Shown in pieces: positions 1 to 12,761 of a stretch of 64,000 bases of DNA; position 1 is the stretch's first letter; each line of letters begins with the position of its first letter. The notes under the pieces were generated by a model. That model saw only the letters and a program-made list of their open reading frames with translations, had not been told where the DNA came from and made no database searches. The stretch comes from Epichloe hybrida (taxonomy: Eukaryota; Ascomycota; Sordariomycetes; Hypocreales; Clavicipitaceae): positions 3,224,001-3,288,000 of the forward strand of contig JAFEKR010000006.1 of NCBI GenBank assembly GCA_019022495.1. The letters run 5' to 3'. Both the position numbers and the translations under genes were made by a program.

Positions 1-1581
<1,581 letters not shown>

Positions 1582-3080
1582 GATGGTGGTCGCAGCGATG
1601 GACGACGGCACGGGGATTCCAAGCAGTGCGAGTCCGTCCGATGGCGCAGGTAGGGCAAAGAATTGCTGATGCAATTCACGAGAAAAGTCGAAGCCAGGAC
1701 GCAACTGACAGGGTCCCACGAGGGATGCGGGATTGGATTATGACAGCGTGGACAATCCAAGTGACGACGACGACGACTCTGCGTTGCGAGGATCAAGCGT
1801 AGGAGGTTGGAGGCGTTGAAGGCAAGGCAGTGCAGTGTGGCAGATGGTAGCGCCACTCGAGCCGGTGGTGACAGTGGTGAGGTGACAGCAGTGGCAGGGG
1901 CCGCAGGGGTGGGCGATTGAACCGAGACCAGGACCAGGCCAGGACCAGGCCAGGACCAGACAGACATGGCCGCCTCCCCGCTTTCAGGTCTGTCCTCAGG
2001 TCTCACGCACCAGGCATCTCAAGTACATATGTACATTGTAGACCAGACCAGTAGCAGCATGTACATACATACCTTTCATGTTTTCAGTACTTGGAACCTG
2101 TGCAACGTTTTGTGATTGCAAAGCACACATGTACATACATGTATTCTCCCGGCTGAAGCAGCTTGGGCACCCACCCGGGCACTCGCCATTACCCCTCCGC
2201 GCCTCCGTGCAGCAGCAACTCCTGCCCGGGATCGTTTGCAACAAACCAGGGGCCGGTTTCAAGGCCGGCGCTTGTTGCAGGACGCACCATGATCGCGATT
2301 ACAATGACCTCCAGCTCCATACGTATTCGTACGTTCGGCCCAAGATGCCGAGATCCGTGGATCGGGCCCGGCGTCACTCACGGTCACCCCATCATGCGTG
2401 GTCTGAACCACACCTGCGGCGTGGAGGTTTTCGTGATTCAGGCAGTGTGATGATGACGAGGGGACGTGAGTTCTGCGTCAATTCTGGGCGTGCAGGTGAG
2501 TCCAGACTCCATCCGGGGGTAGTCATTGTTGTTCTGGATTGGGTGCTCGTCGCGGCCCAGAGGGTTCGTCTTAGCAATGCGTGTTATTTCGGAGAAAAAA
2601 AAATGGAATGAAAAATCATGAGGCATTCAGCAAGGGATGTTGCTTCAGAAATCGGGGCTCAATGCATATTCAGTGTATGCCGAGGAAAATGAAACTCGCA
2701 TCAGCCGACAGCGGCAAATTAAACCATTGAAATCATTATCGGACCCTAGGACTCCGAGTCACTGCTATTTTGCCCATCACCTCGCGGCCGTACTCTACAT
2801 GACATTATTTTCTCTCTCTCTCTCTCTCTCTCTTGTCCTGCTGCCCTATCTCAAGGTTGTTCCTAATTTGTCTGTTTTACACTCGCTCCCCTGCTGCTAG
2901 ACGGAGGTGTATACCATGGTATCAAAATCTTCCCTTCCTGTGCTCAGTACATTTCTCCGTCTTCTCTGCGTCTGTCAAACTATCTCGGTGCCTGAAATCC
3001 ATCACCCGACTCTAAATTGCAGATGATCAGAATCAGTAGTCCTCTGGTGCTGTTGCTGAGAAGGACTCGCTTCCCTGCTC
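1582..3080. other. Intergenic: RSP5 upstream region and PAB2 3' flank
   Basis: No convincing gene. It holds the RSP5 promoter and leader and the PAB2 3' flank. Visible structure: an 11-12 bp direct repeat (accaggaccaggcc type) at about 1926-1962, several TGTACATACAT-type palindromic words at 2020-2140, and a (TC)n run at 2811-2833. The short open frames here have no recognisable family features. Confidence 0.6.
2811..2833. repeat. (TC)n microsatellite
   Basis: About eleven TC dinucleotides in a row, between the RSP5 promoter region and the PAB2 3' end. Confidence 0.9.
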
Positions 3081-3957
3081 CTAGTAAGGCGCGTGAGCTC
3101 CCCGGCCACGACCTCTGTAGCCTCCACGGTAGCCTCCTCGTGGGAAACCACCGCGCCCGAAGGAACCTCTGCCGCCACGGAAACCGCCGCGGCCGCGTCC
3201 TCGACTCATACCAGGGACATTGGTCCGCTTGGGTGTGACTTTGATGTTGCGGCCCTTGAAGACACTCTCGTTCAGGACGAGTGCTTGGGCAACTAAGCTG
3301 GGCTCTGTGAATTCGACGTAGGCATAACTGCACGTGAGGTAGTCAGCATATGTGACCATGCTAAAGTTGGGTTCCCAGTCCCGATAGAATACCGAGAACA
3401 AAAGACCGTGGTGACAACATACCCCTTGGGCTGGCCGGTGAATTTGTCCAGGAGAATAGTGACACGATTGATGGAGCCGCAGCTCTGAAAGTGAGCCTGG
3501 ATCTCCTCAGGCGACGCAGAGTAGTCGACGTTTCCGACAAAGATGCTTCGCGCATCAATCGACTCTTTGTCATCCGCCAGATTGGCCGATTGCTGCTCCA
3601 AAGTAGCCTGCATTTCCCGCAGTTTCTTGGCCTCCTCTTCCATCTCTGCCACGCGGCGCTTCATGGCCGTAATCTCTTCCTAAGACACAGCAACACACAT
3701 GGTCAGTTTTTCTTTCTGCTTCTCTTTCTTCTTTCTTCTCTTTTTTTTTGGTGTGCGTGTGCGTGCGTGTGCGTGTGTATGTGTCCTGGCTCTTTCCCAG
3801 ACACCTAGTCTCTTTCTTCTCCTCATTGCCATGGGCGGTATGCTCGCCAGGATGAGAATTTAGAACCCACCTCTTCAGCGGCCGTCATGTCGGTCTCGGG
3901 CTCCTGACCTGCAGCCTGTGCGACGAGCTTCTCCTCTGTCTGGTTCGCGTCTGACAT
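3081..3957 (-). CDS. pab2: Nuclear polyadenylate-binding protein 2 (PABPN1/Pab2 family)
   Basis: Small nuclear poly(A)-binding protein that controls poly(A) tail length and nuclear RNA turnover. Exons on the minus strand: 3957-3871, 3679-3423 and 3327-3081, giving 196 residues. Order: an acidic N-terminus ([17 protein letters not shown]), a coiled coil ([19 protein letters not shown]), one RRM with RNP2 [11 protein letters not shown] and RNP1 GYAYVEF (the latter rebuilt across the second intron), and an RGG/GGF-rich tail ([15 protein letters not shown]...) ending HAPY. Coiled coil, one RRM and an Arg-rich tail is the PABPN1 layout. A probable leader intron has its donor near 4238 (GTGAGT on the minus strand) and acceptor near 3983. 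The neighbouring proton-channel gene is divergent. Confidence 0.95.
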
Positions 3958-5281
3958 GGTTGAGCTTAGCGACGTGTCTGTAGGTATGTCCGAGTAGGGG
4001 TAAATCTAGATGCAGAGTGGTTAATGAGGATGATCTCAAGAAGCTGGGGGTTCTGTCCGTTGAAAGCGCGAATCATGCCCTGTTCGGACCAAGAAAGGGA
4101 CAATGGGCAGACCGAAAGCTCGATCTCGAGATTAAGGGCTGCGCATTGCCGCCAGCTGGCTGATGACAAGAAAAATTGTCTTGTTTGTCAAGATTGTGGC
4201 GCAGAACGGCAGAGTTTGACAGGAAGGGGGAAAACTCACGAATGAAATTTCTGGCGCAAATTTCTCTGCGACGCTGGGAAGTTGAGGATAAGTTCGACGC
4301 GCTGTGACTTGACCGACTGAAAGAAGCAGGCAAAACAGGCGAGACAGGCGAAACAGGCGCAAGTGATTGAGGGAAATGCCGTGGCGACGAGGATGCTGGC
4401 CTGGGAAAGCTTTGCTGACCAGTCTGGTGTAATTAATTCAAGCCGAGATGGCGCACTCGATGATAACATTGATAAGCCTAGGGTGGATGGGGATGGGGCC
4501 GGAGTTTATCCACTGCAACGGCCGACCCAACGGCCGACCCAAAGGGAAGCAAGTTCCGAGCAACATGCAGGCTGAATCCATTCGAGGCACGTATTTACGG
4601 AGTGCTGGGTGGGTCTACGGAGTAATTGATGCCGGCTTTATCAACTGGGCCTTTTCTTTTGGGTTTCCGATGCATTTCGAGGTTTTTGTTTGGCAGATTT
4701 CACGCGGACAACGGGCGCGACGATTGGAGTCAAACAGCCAAACAGCCAAACAGCACTCCGCACACACAAGACATTGCTGCCTGTCTCCAACTGAAAACCA
4801 CTTATTACTACAAGCAGTCGTTTACACGTCTCGTGGGAAGCTGGAAGAGAAACCCGGAGGTCACGCGGCCCACTTTGTTTGCGCTGCGTTGACATCATCA
4901 TCTATGTCACTTGCCGGGTCATCTCATCGGAGCATTGCGACATTATGCCCAGCCCTCCAGGAAGCGATGATGACCATCATTTAGACAGTCATTCCTGTCA
5001 GCCAAGGGGGAGGGGGCCTTGCTCAAAGCTTGGCTCCTTGAAAAAGGTGACATGGCCGCGTCGTATCCCGAATCCATGGATTCACAAGAATCTAACCTGG
5101 CCAATTTGACGTCCGAATCGGCAAGCGACGCCTTCTCTCATCCTCATCTATTGCGCTCTCCTCACGTTATCAAACTATCGAGATGCACACATCATACTCT
5201 TGGTGCTAATAAGACACCCGCAGCATGCATAATTTAAACCTCCACCACCACCACAGGCAACATCGCCAGGATCGCTTGATA
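3958..5281. promoter_or_regulatory. Divergent intergenic region between PAB2 and the proton-channel gene
   Basis: About 1.3 kb shared by the two divergent genes. No supported coding sequence. It contains the likely PAB2 leader intron (about 3983-4238) and one copy of the 9-mer TACGGAGTA (4616-4624), with a near copy just upstream (ttacggagtg, about 4595). Confidence 0.5.
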
Positions 5282-6037
5282 ATGGCCGACCCAGCAATTG
5301 CCCCTCTGCTCCCACCTCTTGATGAGCCGACATCGCTGTCAAGCCTGGAACCAGACGCAACCCGTCGCTTGCTTCATAATTTTCGACGTGTTCGTCGCCA
5401 TGGTCGAGTCCTGCTGTCGTCTCGCAAGAAGCATTTCCTTGTCTTGTTCATTGTGGCTCTGGACGTAATGGCCCTGCTGGCTAATATCTTCCTTGAATTG
5501 ATTGCCTGTGAAATGCACCGGGACAACGAGCCCTGGGTCAAGAGAGTGACGAGCGAATTGGAAAATCTCGGTTTTTTGTCAAGCACTTTGTTCATGGTTG
5601 AGCTGGCGGCTTGTTTTTTCTCATTTGGAATCAGGTATGTTTGCAGTATGCTGGTGTTACATCTGTGGAAGAGCAAATAGGCCCTCAGAAACAAATGAGC
5701 TGATTTCCGCACTGATAGCTATCTCTTGTCATGGTTTCACTTGTTTGACGCAATGGTGATTGTGCTGAGCTTCGCCATTGATTTTGCTTGTCGGGGTCTC
5801 ACAGATTCCATCGGTTCTCTTGTGGTCGTTTTGCGGCTGTGGAGGCTGGCCAAGATCTCGGAAGAGGCCATCTTGGGCGCCACGGAGAGGTTGGAACTAA
5901 TGGAACAGCAGTTTGTGGAACTGGAACACGAGAACATGGCGCTGAAGCAACAACTTGGTACGGAGTCGCACGAGCATTCTGCTTCACGAGTAAATCATGC
6001 CAGGGGCAACTTTCACATCGACGCTTCATTCGCATGA
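5282..6037 (+). CDS. Voltage-gated proton channel (Hv1/HVCN1-like)
   Basis: Predicted proton-selective voltage-sensor channel moving H+ across the plasma or organelle membrane. Two exons, 5282-5634 and 5719-6037, give 223 residues. Four membrane segments: S1 about 52-76 (FLVLFIVALDVMALLANIF) with Asp61 where Hv1 has its selectivity aspartate; S2 about 94-116 with Glu107; S3 about 124-141 with Asp128; S4 about 150-164 with VVVLRLWRLAKI. The R-L-W-R-x-x-K pattern (Arg157, Arg160, Lys163) matches the Hv1 S4 signature RxWRxxR, with Lys at the third gating position. A C-terminal coiled coil (about 165-195, LELMEQQFVELEHENMALK) fits Hv1 dimerisation. There is no S5-S6 pore, so it is not a cation channel. 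An in-frame ATG at 5225 would add 19 His-rich residues; 5282 is preferred. Confidence 0.85.
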
Positions 6038-6365
6038 AGCAGTTGGATATCTGATATTTACCACCACCTGCTTTTGCCAGCAGCAAGGCTGTTAATTGTA
6101 TTGACGCTATGAAGAAAATCCTAACCCCCCTCTGTTGATGACAATGGAGATTGAGGAAGAAAAACCAAAGCCACGGGCCATTGCACCCGGGCTAATGCAA
6201 ATGCCCACATCCTGCCCCCAAGTAAAACGCCGATTGATGCCTATGCTAGCTCCCACGTCCATTGTTGCCAAATATGTGTCATCCTGCTCAAATGTACTTC
6301 AGAAACGTTGCACCATAATCCTTCATGATCTTGGTCTTGACATGATCTCTGCTTACACCATTCCA
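6038..6365. other. Convergent 3' intergenic region
   Basis: About 330 bp between the 3' ends of the proton-channel gene and the HAPSTR1-like gene. An open frame on the plus strand runs through it but lacks family features and overlaps the neighbour antisense. Nothing else seen. Confidence 0.5.
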
Positions 6366-7109
6366 TCAAGCATGTCGACTTCTCTTTCCTCCATTAACAG
6401 ATGGGTCCTTGCCTCCCAGACAACCACAAAAGAAGTCATCGAAATCCCATCGACGCTTGGCCCCTGCCCCCTTGCCCAGATGTCCCGCGCCGCGGGAGCC
6501 CGATTTCGAGTTGTGTCCGTTCAGTCGTGACTTTGAGCCCCGTCCTGATGACAGTGATTGAACGTCACGGGATCGAGAGTCTGAGAGGTCTAAAGTGGCA
6601 ATGTTCGGATAAGGATGTGATGATTGGAATGTAAAATTTTCCTGTGACGGTACGACGATAGACATCGGTTCTTCAGGGATCGAGACAACGTTTGATTGGG
6701 GGGACTCGGCTCGTTTAGGGGCCACTGGCGGTGGCTCGACGCTGGTTCTCGTCATCTCGGGAGACGACATTCGCTCGGTACGCTCAATCTCATCCTCACT
6801 TTCTGTGTTGTGTAGCTGACCTGCATCACGTCCGTCGAGACGCTCCGTTGCCCATTTCCTAATTGACCAACCTTCTCCGTCCTTAAGACCAAGATTTTCT
6901 TTGTCAAGAAACGCCAGAAGATCGTCTAAACAATCCTGATAGCCTTCAGTTCTCGCCCTGGATTCGGCCAAAGCTGAAGTCTTGTACAATTTGGTGACAG
7001 AGAGCGCTGCGGCCTTGAAGACGTCGAGAAGTTGCTCTGGTGTTTCGGCGGAGAGGTGTTGTTTTCCAGTGGAAGTGTGTTGGCCGGCGGCGGCTCGAGA
7101 TGACTCCAT
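6366..7109 (-). CDS. HAPSTR1/TAPR1-like protein (DUF4588, UPF0472 family)
   Basis: Predicted 247-residue protein in one coding exon. Residues about 30-75 read FKAAALSVTKLYKTSA, then GYQDCLDDLLAFLDKEN. This resembles the conserved helix pair of human C16orf72/HAPSTR1 (AATAVTNLYKES...GYQ...DVLAW), a stress-response scaffold that works with the HECT ligase HUWE1. The middle is Ser/Pro-rich and likely disordered. The C-terminus has a basic and aromatic patch (AKRRWDFDDFFCGCLGG) and ends KRSRHA. The start MESSRAAAG is chosen because a leader intron ends just upstream: donor GTAAGC at 7215, branch-like GCTAAC, acceptor TTTGTAG at 7134, so frames further upstream are intronic. The family link rests on a short motif and is an inference; the gene itself is well supported. 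Divergent from the ISWI gene. Confidence 0.6.
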   Translation of the reverse strand: MESSRAAAGQHTSTGKQHLSAETPEQLLDVFKAAALSVTKLYKTSALAESRARTEGYQDCLDDLLAFLDKENLGLKDGEGWSIRKWATERLDGRDAGQLHNTESEDEIERTERMSSPEMTRTSVEPPPVAPKRAESPQSNVVSIPEEPMSIVVPSQENFTFQSSHPYPNIATLDLSDSRSRDVQSLSSGRGSKSRLNGHNSKSGSRGAGHLGKGAGAKRRWDFDDFFCGCLGGKDPSVNGGKRSRHA

Positions 7110-8171
7110 GATGGCGGAAGATTCTACAAAGATGAAAATGAACACAGAAGACTGGGGTTTATGTTAGCAAACAGGCTGCATTATGTCGTGGCTGATGCCC
7201 AGTGCCTCAGCTTACCTACAGGGTGCGCTGTTCGGAGGCGCACTGTGACCTTAGCTGAAGGAACCCCGCGGGTGACTCTAGACTTGAGATAAATTTCCGA
7301 AGTGTTGTCGGATCGAGAGCAAAAGTGATTCTTGACTGTGGTGAAGCACCGCAGAGTGTTGATAGTGATTCTGATCGCTGCTGTAGTCGGTGCTTTTGTC
7401 GCTCGTGGCGTGAGGGGGATGCTGGTATCGGGATTGTTGCCGCTTTTCCATGCTTTGACAGGCAAAAGTTGTTGACAATGTCATGTGGTTCCGTACGGCG
7501 GCATGTGGGGTGGATACTTGTCCAGGCACGAACTGCCACGTGATATTGATGTGTACTGTAAGACTCGATAAGCGGAGCGTGCAGCTTTTCGACAAGGAGG
7601 ACACGGAGCCCGAACTTTGGATTACTTTGGGGGACTAAATATCCCCTCAAAAAAGTCAATCACGAACGTGAAGCCACTTCAAGATATATGTCACATGCTG
7701 TGTGCTCAGCAATTAATGCAATATGCAGAACAACTGAACAAGAATGGTGACCACCTTCGGTAGCAGAACACAGTGACGTCGCCCGCAACCTGGGCAGCGT
7801 GGTAATAGCCAAGGGCGGGCGGGCTCAGTAGCTTCACCACTCATCGTACTGCCTTTCTAGGGGAGTGGATCTCTTGCAGCACGCGCTACTTACAGTGTAT
7901 TAACCCCAATGTCGACCCCGGCCTTTGATGGGCACGTATGTACGGACTAGAGGGACTTGCATTGGCACCTTTTCCCGAGCAACATTGGCCGACAAACATC
8001 AAACATTCGACAACGGTAGTTCTGACATCGACTTGCATCGAACTCTGAAGCTCCAACTACTCGAACCAACACAAACTTGAAAGTCACCCCGTCGCATAGG
8101 CGATAGCCGCCTTCAACGCGTCTTGTGCATACCAAGTCGCGTTAAGAGGTCGGAAATTTCTACGGCTCACC
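7110..8171. promoter_or_regulatory. Divergent intergenic region between the HAPSTR1-like gene and ISWI
   Basis: About 1.06 kb of shared upstream DNA. It contains the leader intron of the minus-strand gene (7134-7215). Overlapping minus-strand frames at 7180-7660 lack recognisable features and are not called. Confidence 0.5.
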
Positions 8172-11100
8172 ATGGCTCCGCGACCACGAGCCAGCGGCGC
8201 TGATACCGAGGCGTCCATGTCAGACGCGCCAGAGAATCATCGTGGGGAGGAAATGGCAAGTAACCCCGACAAGTTCCCCGACAAGTTTCACGACACAACC
8301 ACGGCGGCAACGGCACTGACAAGAACAACTACGCAGGAGGTGGACGAAACACCCGACTACACAGACTCAGATACCAACCCCAACACCACAGCAAGCAGCG
8401 TTGTCGGGGATCCTCTCTCGGATGGGAGAAAGAAGCGCTCAGAAGCGAATCAATTGCGACGAAGCATTTTCGGCAGGAAACACGATCGTCTTGGGGAATC
8501 AAAGGTGCGCAATGCGCTTTGTACCATCAGAGACCACCTTCAGATTCTCGCCGCTCCAAAACCTTGGACTGACCAGTCATTAAAACACAGGAAGATGATA
8601 CTATTCGAAGATTTCGCTATCTCCTCGGTCTGACCGATCTGTTCCGTCACTTCATCGAGACCAATCCCGACCCTAAGATTCGAGATATCATGGCCGAAAT
8701 CGATCGCCAGAACACTGAAGCAGCCAAAAACAAGAAGAGCGCAACTAGACAAGGTGGTGCCTCTGCTGACCGCCGTCGGCGAACCGAAGCCGAAGAAGAC
8801 GCCGAACTTCTCAAGGACGAGAAACACGGAGGATCTGCCGAGACGGCGTTCCGCGAATCGCCACACTTCATTCAAGGGCAAATGAGGGATTACCAAGTTG
8901 CTGGTCTGAATTGGCTCATTTCATTGCACGAAAATGGTATTTCAGGCATTCTTGCTGACGAAATGGGTCTTGGCAAGACTTTGCAAACCATATCGTTTCT
9001 TGGCTACCTTCGGCACATCGCGGGCATCACTGGCCCACACTTGATTGTCGTTCCCAAGTCAACATTGGACAATTGGAAGCGAGAGTTCGCCAGGTGGACG
9101 CCAGAGGTCAACGTTTTGGTGCTCCAGGGTGCCAAGGAGGAGCGTGCCAACCTCATCAACAAGCGCTTGGTGGATGAGAAGTTCGATGTGTGTATCACCA
9201 GTTATGAGATGATTTTGAGGGAAAAGGCTCATCTGAAGAAATTCGCCTGGGAATACATCATCATCGACGAGGCCCACCGCATCAAGAACGAGGAATCTTC
9301 TTTATCCCAAATCATCAGACTGTTCCAGTCCCGAAACCGGCTTCTCATTACCGGTACACCGTTGCAGAACAATCTCCATGAGCTCTGGGCACTACTGAAT
9401 TTCTTGTTGCCTGACGTGTTCGGTGATGCTGAAGCCTTCGACCAGTGGTTCTCCGGGCAGGACCGCGACCAAGACACTGTTGTTCAGCAGCTGCACAAGG
9501 TGTTGCGGCCCTTTTTACTGCGACGTGTGAAGAGTGATGTGGAAAAGAGTTTGCTTCCGAAAAAGGAGGTCAACGTGTATCTGGGCATGTCTGAGATGCA
9601 AGTCAAGTGGTATCAAAAAATTCTTGAGAAGGATATTGACGCTGTCAACGGTGCTGGCGGAAAGCGGGAGTCCAAAACCCGACTTCTCAATATCGTCATG
9701 CAGCTTCGAAAATGCTGCAATCATCCATACTTGTTTGAAGGCGCCGAGCCAGGTCCGCCGTATACCACTGATGAGCACTTGGTTTACAACGCTGGCAAGA
9801 TGGCCGTCTTGGATAGACTCCTCGCCCGTCTTGAGAAGCAAGGGAGCAGGGTCCTTATTTTTTCGCAGATGAGCCGTTTGCTTGATATTCTCGAAGATTA
9901 CTGTGTCTTCCGCGAATACAAGTACTGCCGTATTGATGGTGGTACAGCTCATGAAGACCGAATCGCTGCTATCGATGAGTACAACAAGCCAGGGTCTGAG
10001 AAATTTGTATTCCTGTTAACGACTAGAGCTGGTGGCCTCGGTATCAACTTAACGTCTGCCGATATTGTCATCCTTTACGACAGTGACTGGAACCCTCAAG
10101 CTGATTTGCAAGCTATGGATCGTGCTCACCGTATCGGACAGACCAAACAAGTTGTTGTATATCGATTCGTGACCGACAATGCTATTGAGGAGAAGGTTCT
10201 GGAGCGTGCGGCTCAAAAGCTGCGTCTCGATCAACTTGTCATTCAGCAAGGCCGCGCACAAGCTGCAGCCAAGGCAGCCGCAAATAAAGACGAACTCTTG
10301 TCCATGATCCAACATGGTGCCGAGAAGGTGTTTCAGTCCAAAGGCTCGTTGGGCGACTTGGGTAAGAAAACGCTCGACGACGACGATATTGACGCCATTC
10401 TCAATCAAGGTGAATCGAGGACCAAGGAACTGAACGCAAGATACGAAAAACTCGGCATCGATGATTTACAAAAGTTCACATCTGAGTCTGCGTACCAATG
10501 GAATGGCGAGAACTTTGCCAACATCAAGAAGGACGTTGGCATGACCTGGATTAATCCCGCAAAACGGGAGCGCAAGGAGCAATCCTACTCCATGGACAAA
10601 TACTTCAGACAGGCCATGTTTCCGAACCCCAAGGGCGATGGCAAACCGAAGGCACCCAGAGCCCCCAAACAGACCCCTGTTCAGGATTACCAATTCTACC
10701 CACCTCGTCTCCGCGATCTTCAAGACCGAGAAACAGCCTATTACAGAAAGGAGATTGGTTACAAGATCCCTCTCCCCGATGGCGATGATGGTAACCTTTC
10801 TGAGCGGGAAGCCGAGCGGGCTCTTGACCAGCAAGAAATTGACAACGCCACTCCTCTGACGGAAGAAGAAAAGAAGGAAAAGGAAGAACTTTCAACACAA
10901 GGTTTCGGCAACTGGAGCAGAAGAGACTTCCAGCAGTTTGTTAACGGCTCAGGAAAATACGGACGCCACGACTACCAGGGCATCTCGAATGAAATTGACA
11001 GCAAGACACCTTCAGAAATCAAGGCCTATGCCAAGGTATTCTGGCAGCGGTATACCGAAGTCGCCGATTACACCAAGTCCATCAAGGTAATTGAAGATGG

Positions 11101-11736
11101 CGAAGAGCGCATGCGAAAAATCGAGAACCAGCGCAAGTTGTTGCGAAAGAAGATGTCGCAATACAGAGTGCCCCTGCAACAGCTCAAGATCAACTACTCG
11201 GTTTCCACTACGAACAAGAAGGTGTACACCGAAGAAGAAGATCGCTTTCTGCTGGTGTTGCTCGACAAGTATGGAATTGACTCGGAAGGGCTGTATGAGA
11301 AGATGCGTGACGACATCCGCGAGTCACCTCTTTTCCGGTTCGATTGGTTCTTCCTGAGCAGAACACCCACTGAATTATCTCGCCGCTGCACGACCTTGAT
11401 CACTGCCATCGTCAAAGAGTTTGAGGACGTACCGGCGCGTGGGCCCAACGGTGTAAATGGGAAGACGAAGCGCGAGCCTGATGAAGAAAACGATGAGGAC
11501 AGCGTTCTTGGTGCACCTGCTAAGAAGAAGACTAAGAATGGAGTCAAGGTATGCTGCCGCCCACCCCATATCTCGCGTCAACGATGAGTTACACTAACAG
11601 ACCCTTGCAGAACAAAGCTCTCGACAACGTCAAATCTAGCAAAGCCAGCTCTACAGCCCCTTCGCGTGCCTCGAGCGTCGCCTCAACCGGATCAAACCAC
11701 ACTTCAAAAGGCAAGAAGGGCAAGAAGAGAAAGTGA
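8172..11736 (+). CDS. isw2: ISWI chromatin-remodelling ATPase (SNF2 family)
   Basis: ATP-dependent nucleosome-spacing motor. Exons 8172-8504, 8591-11548 and 11611-11736 give 1138 residues, a normal ISWI length. Order: an acidic/Ser-Thr N-terminus; an AutoN-like basic segment; the SNF2 ATPase with Walker A DEMGLGKT (about residue 233), DEAH box [12 protein letters not shown] (about 337) and GTPLQNN; the helicase C lobe with [16 protein letters not shown] and [19 protein letters not shown]; then HAND, SANT ([19 protein letters not shown], about 884) and SLIDE ([17 protein letters not shown]) domains. The last exon is a Lys/Ser tail ending KGKKGKKRK, a likely nuclear localisation signal. HAND-SANT-SLIDE excludes CHD and SWI/SNF classes. 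ISW1 and ISW2 subtypes cannot be separated here, so the symbol is provisional. Confidence 0.93.
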
Positions 11737-12761
11737 AATGCTCCCACAAGTACAAACTTCGATGATGGAGTGTGAAAAAAGTTTGTTTTATTTCGTGGAT
11801 GCTACATGGAGGAATGGTGTTGGAATCGGACATTGAAGGCAGGCTTTTCATACTAAATAGATGTACGGCGTTACTCTTGCACAGAGTTGTAGGTGAGGGG
11901 GATGGATGAGGGGTCTTTTGTCTAATCAAAAGGCAAAATGTAGCTTTGCAAGAAGGTAGAATACATATGTGAATTCCTATTCGTGTCGTCAACTAAGAAG
12001 TATCATCTTCGTTGCATTCCTCATTGTCCCAAGCTTTTTGGAAAAGCTGTGCCTCCGCATACCGCATAGCAATTGATGGGTAGTACCAAGACCATTCGAA
12101 TGAACTTGACGAGACGCTACTTGAGAATATATATTGAATCCCACACATCGACCGATTTGCCCTCATAAGACCCCTTCCATCCTATATGCCGTCTTCTCTT
12201 CTTTCGCAGCCCGTTACGAAAGAGCCTTGGAATCAGCAACATGCAAGAATATAACATGGATAAAAGACAAGACGCGAAAAAGAGAGGACCCAGCTTCTCT
12301 TTACTCTTTGTTGTTCGTTCCCCGCGGCGCGTCTTCCCCCTAGATTGTTTGTTCACTTTTTCATTTCCTAATCATCTCTTTTTTTTTACATCTTTCTTTT
12401 AGTAGGGACACTTTATCTTCCTAGGTAATTGTACCGACCCTCCCCAAAATAAAAGGCAGTACCGTACTTGTATTCCGTCCTGAAACGCCAAACTATGCAA
12501 GCAGACTAGGGAAAAGACGCGCCCTTGGCGGTTGAGAATTAACTGCCTGCACGGGAGGGGAGATCCCTCCGTTATTCGAGGCGAAACCACCGACTTATCC
12601 CAACTTCTTCCTCGTCTATGCCAAGTCGTAATCTGTGGGCGTGTGGGGTGTTTTCCCGCGTAAAATTCGTTGGGCCACTATTTTCTTCCCTTCTCCATTC
12701 TCGTCTTAAAATTTGATTCGTGTTTTGTTTTTTTGTGGTAGTCGCCCTCTTGGTTGTTGGT
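11737..12761. other. Convergent 3' intergenic region between ISWI and eIF3i
   Basis: About 1 kb with AT-rich 3' untranslated DNA from both convergent genes. No supported gene. Confidence 0.5.
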
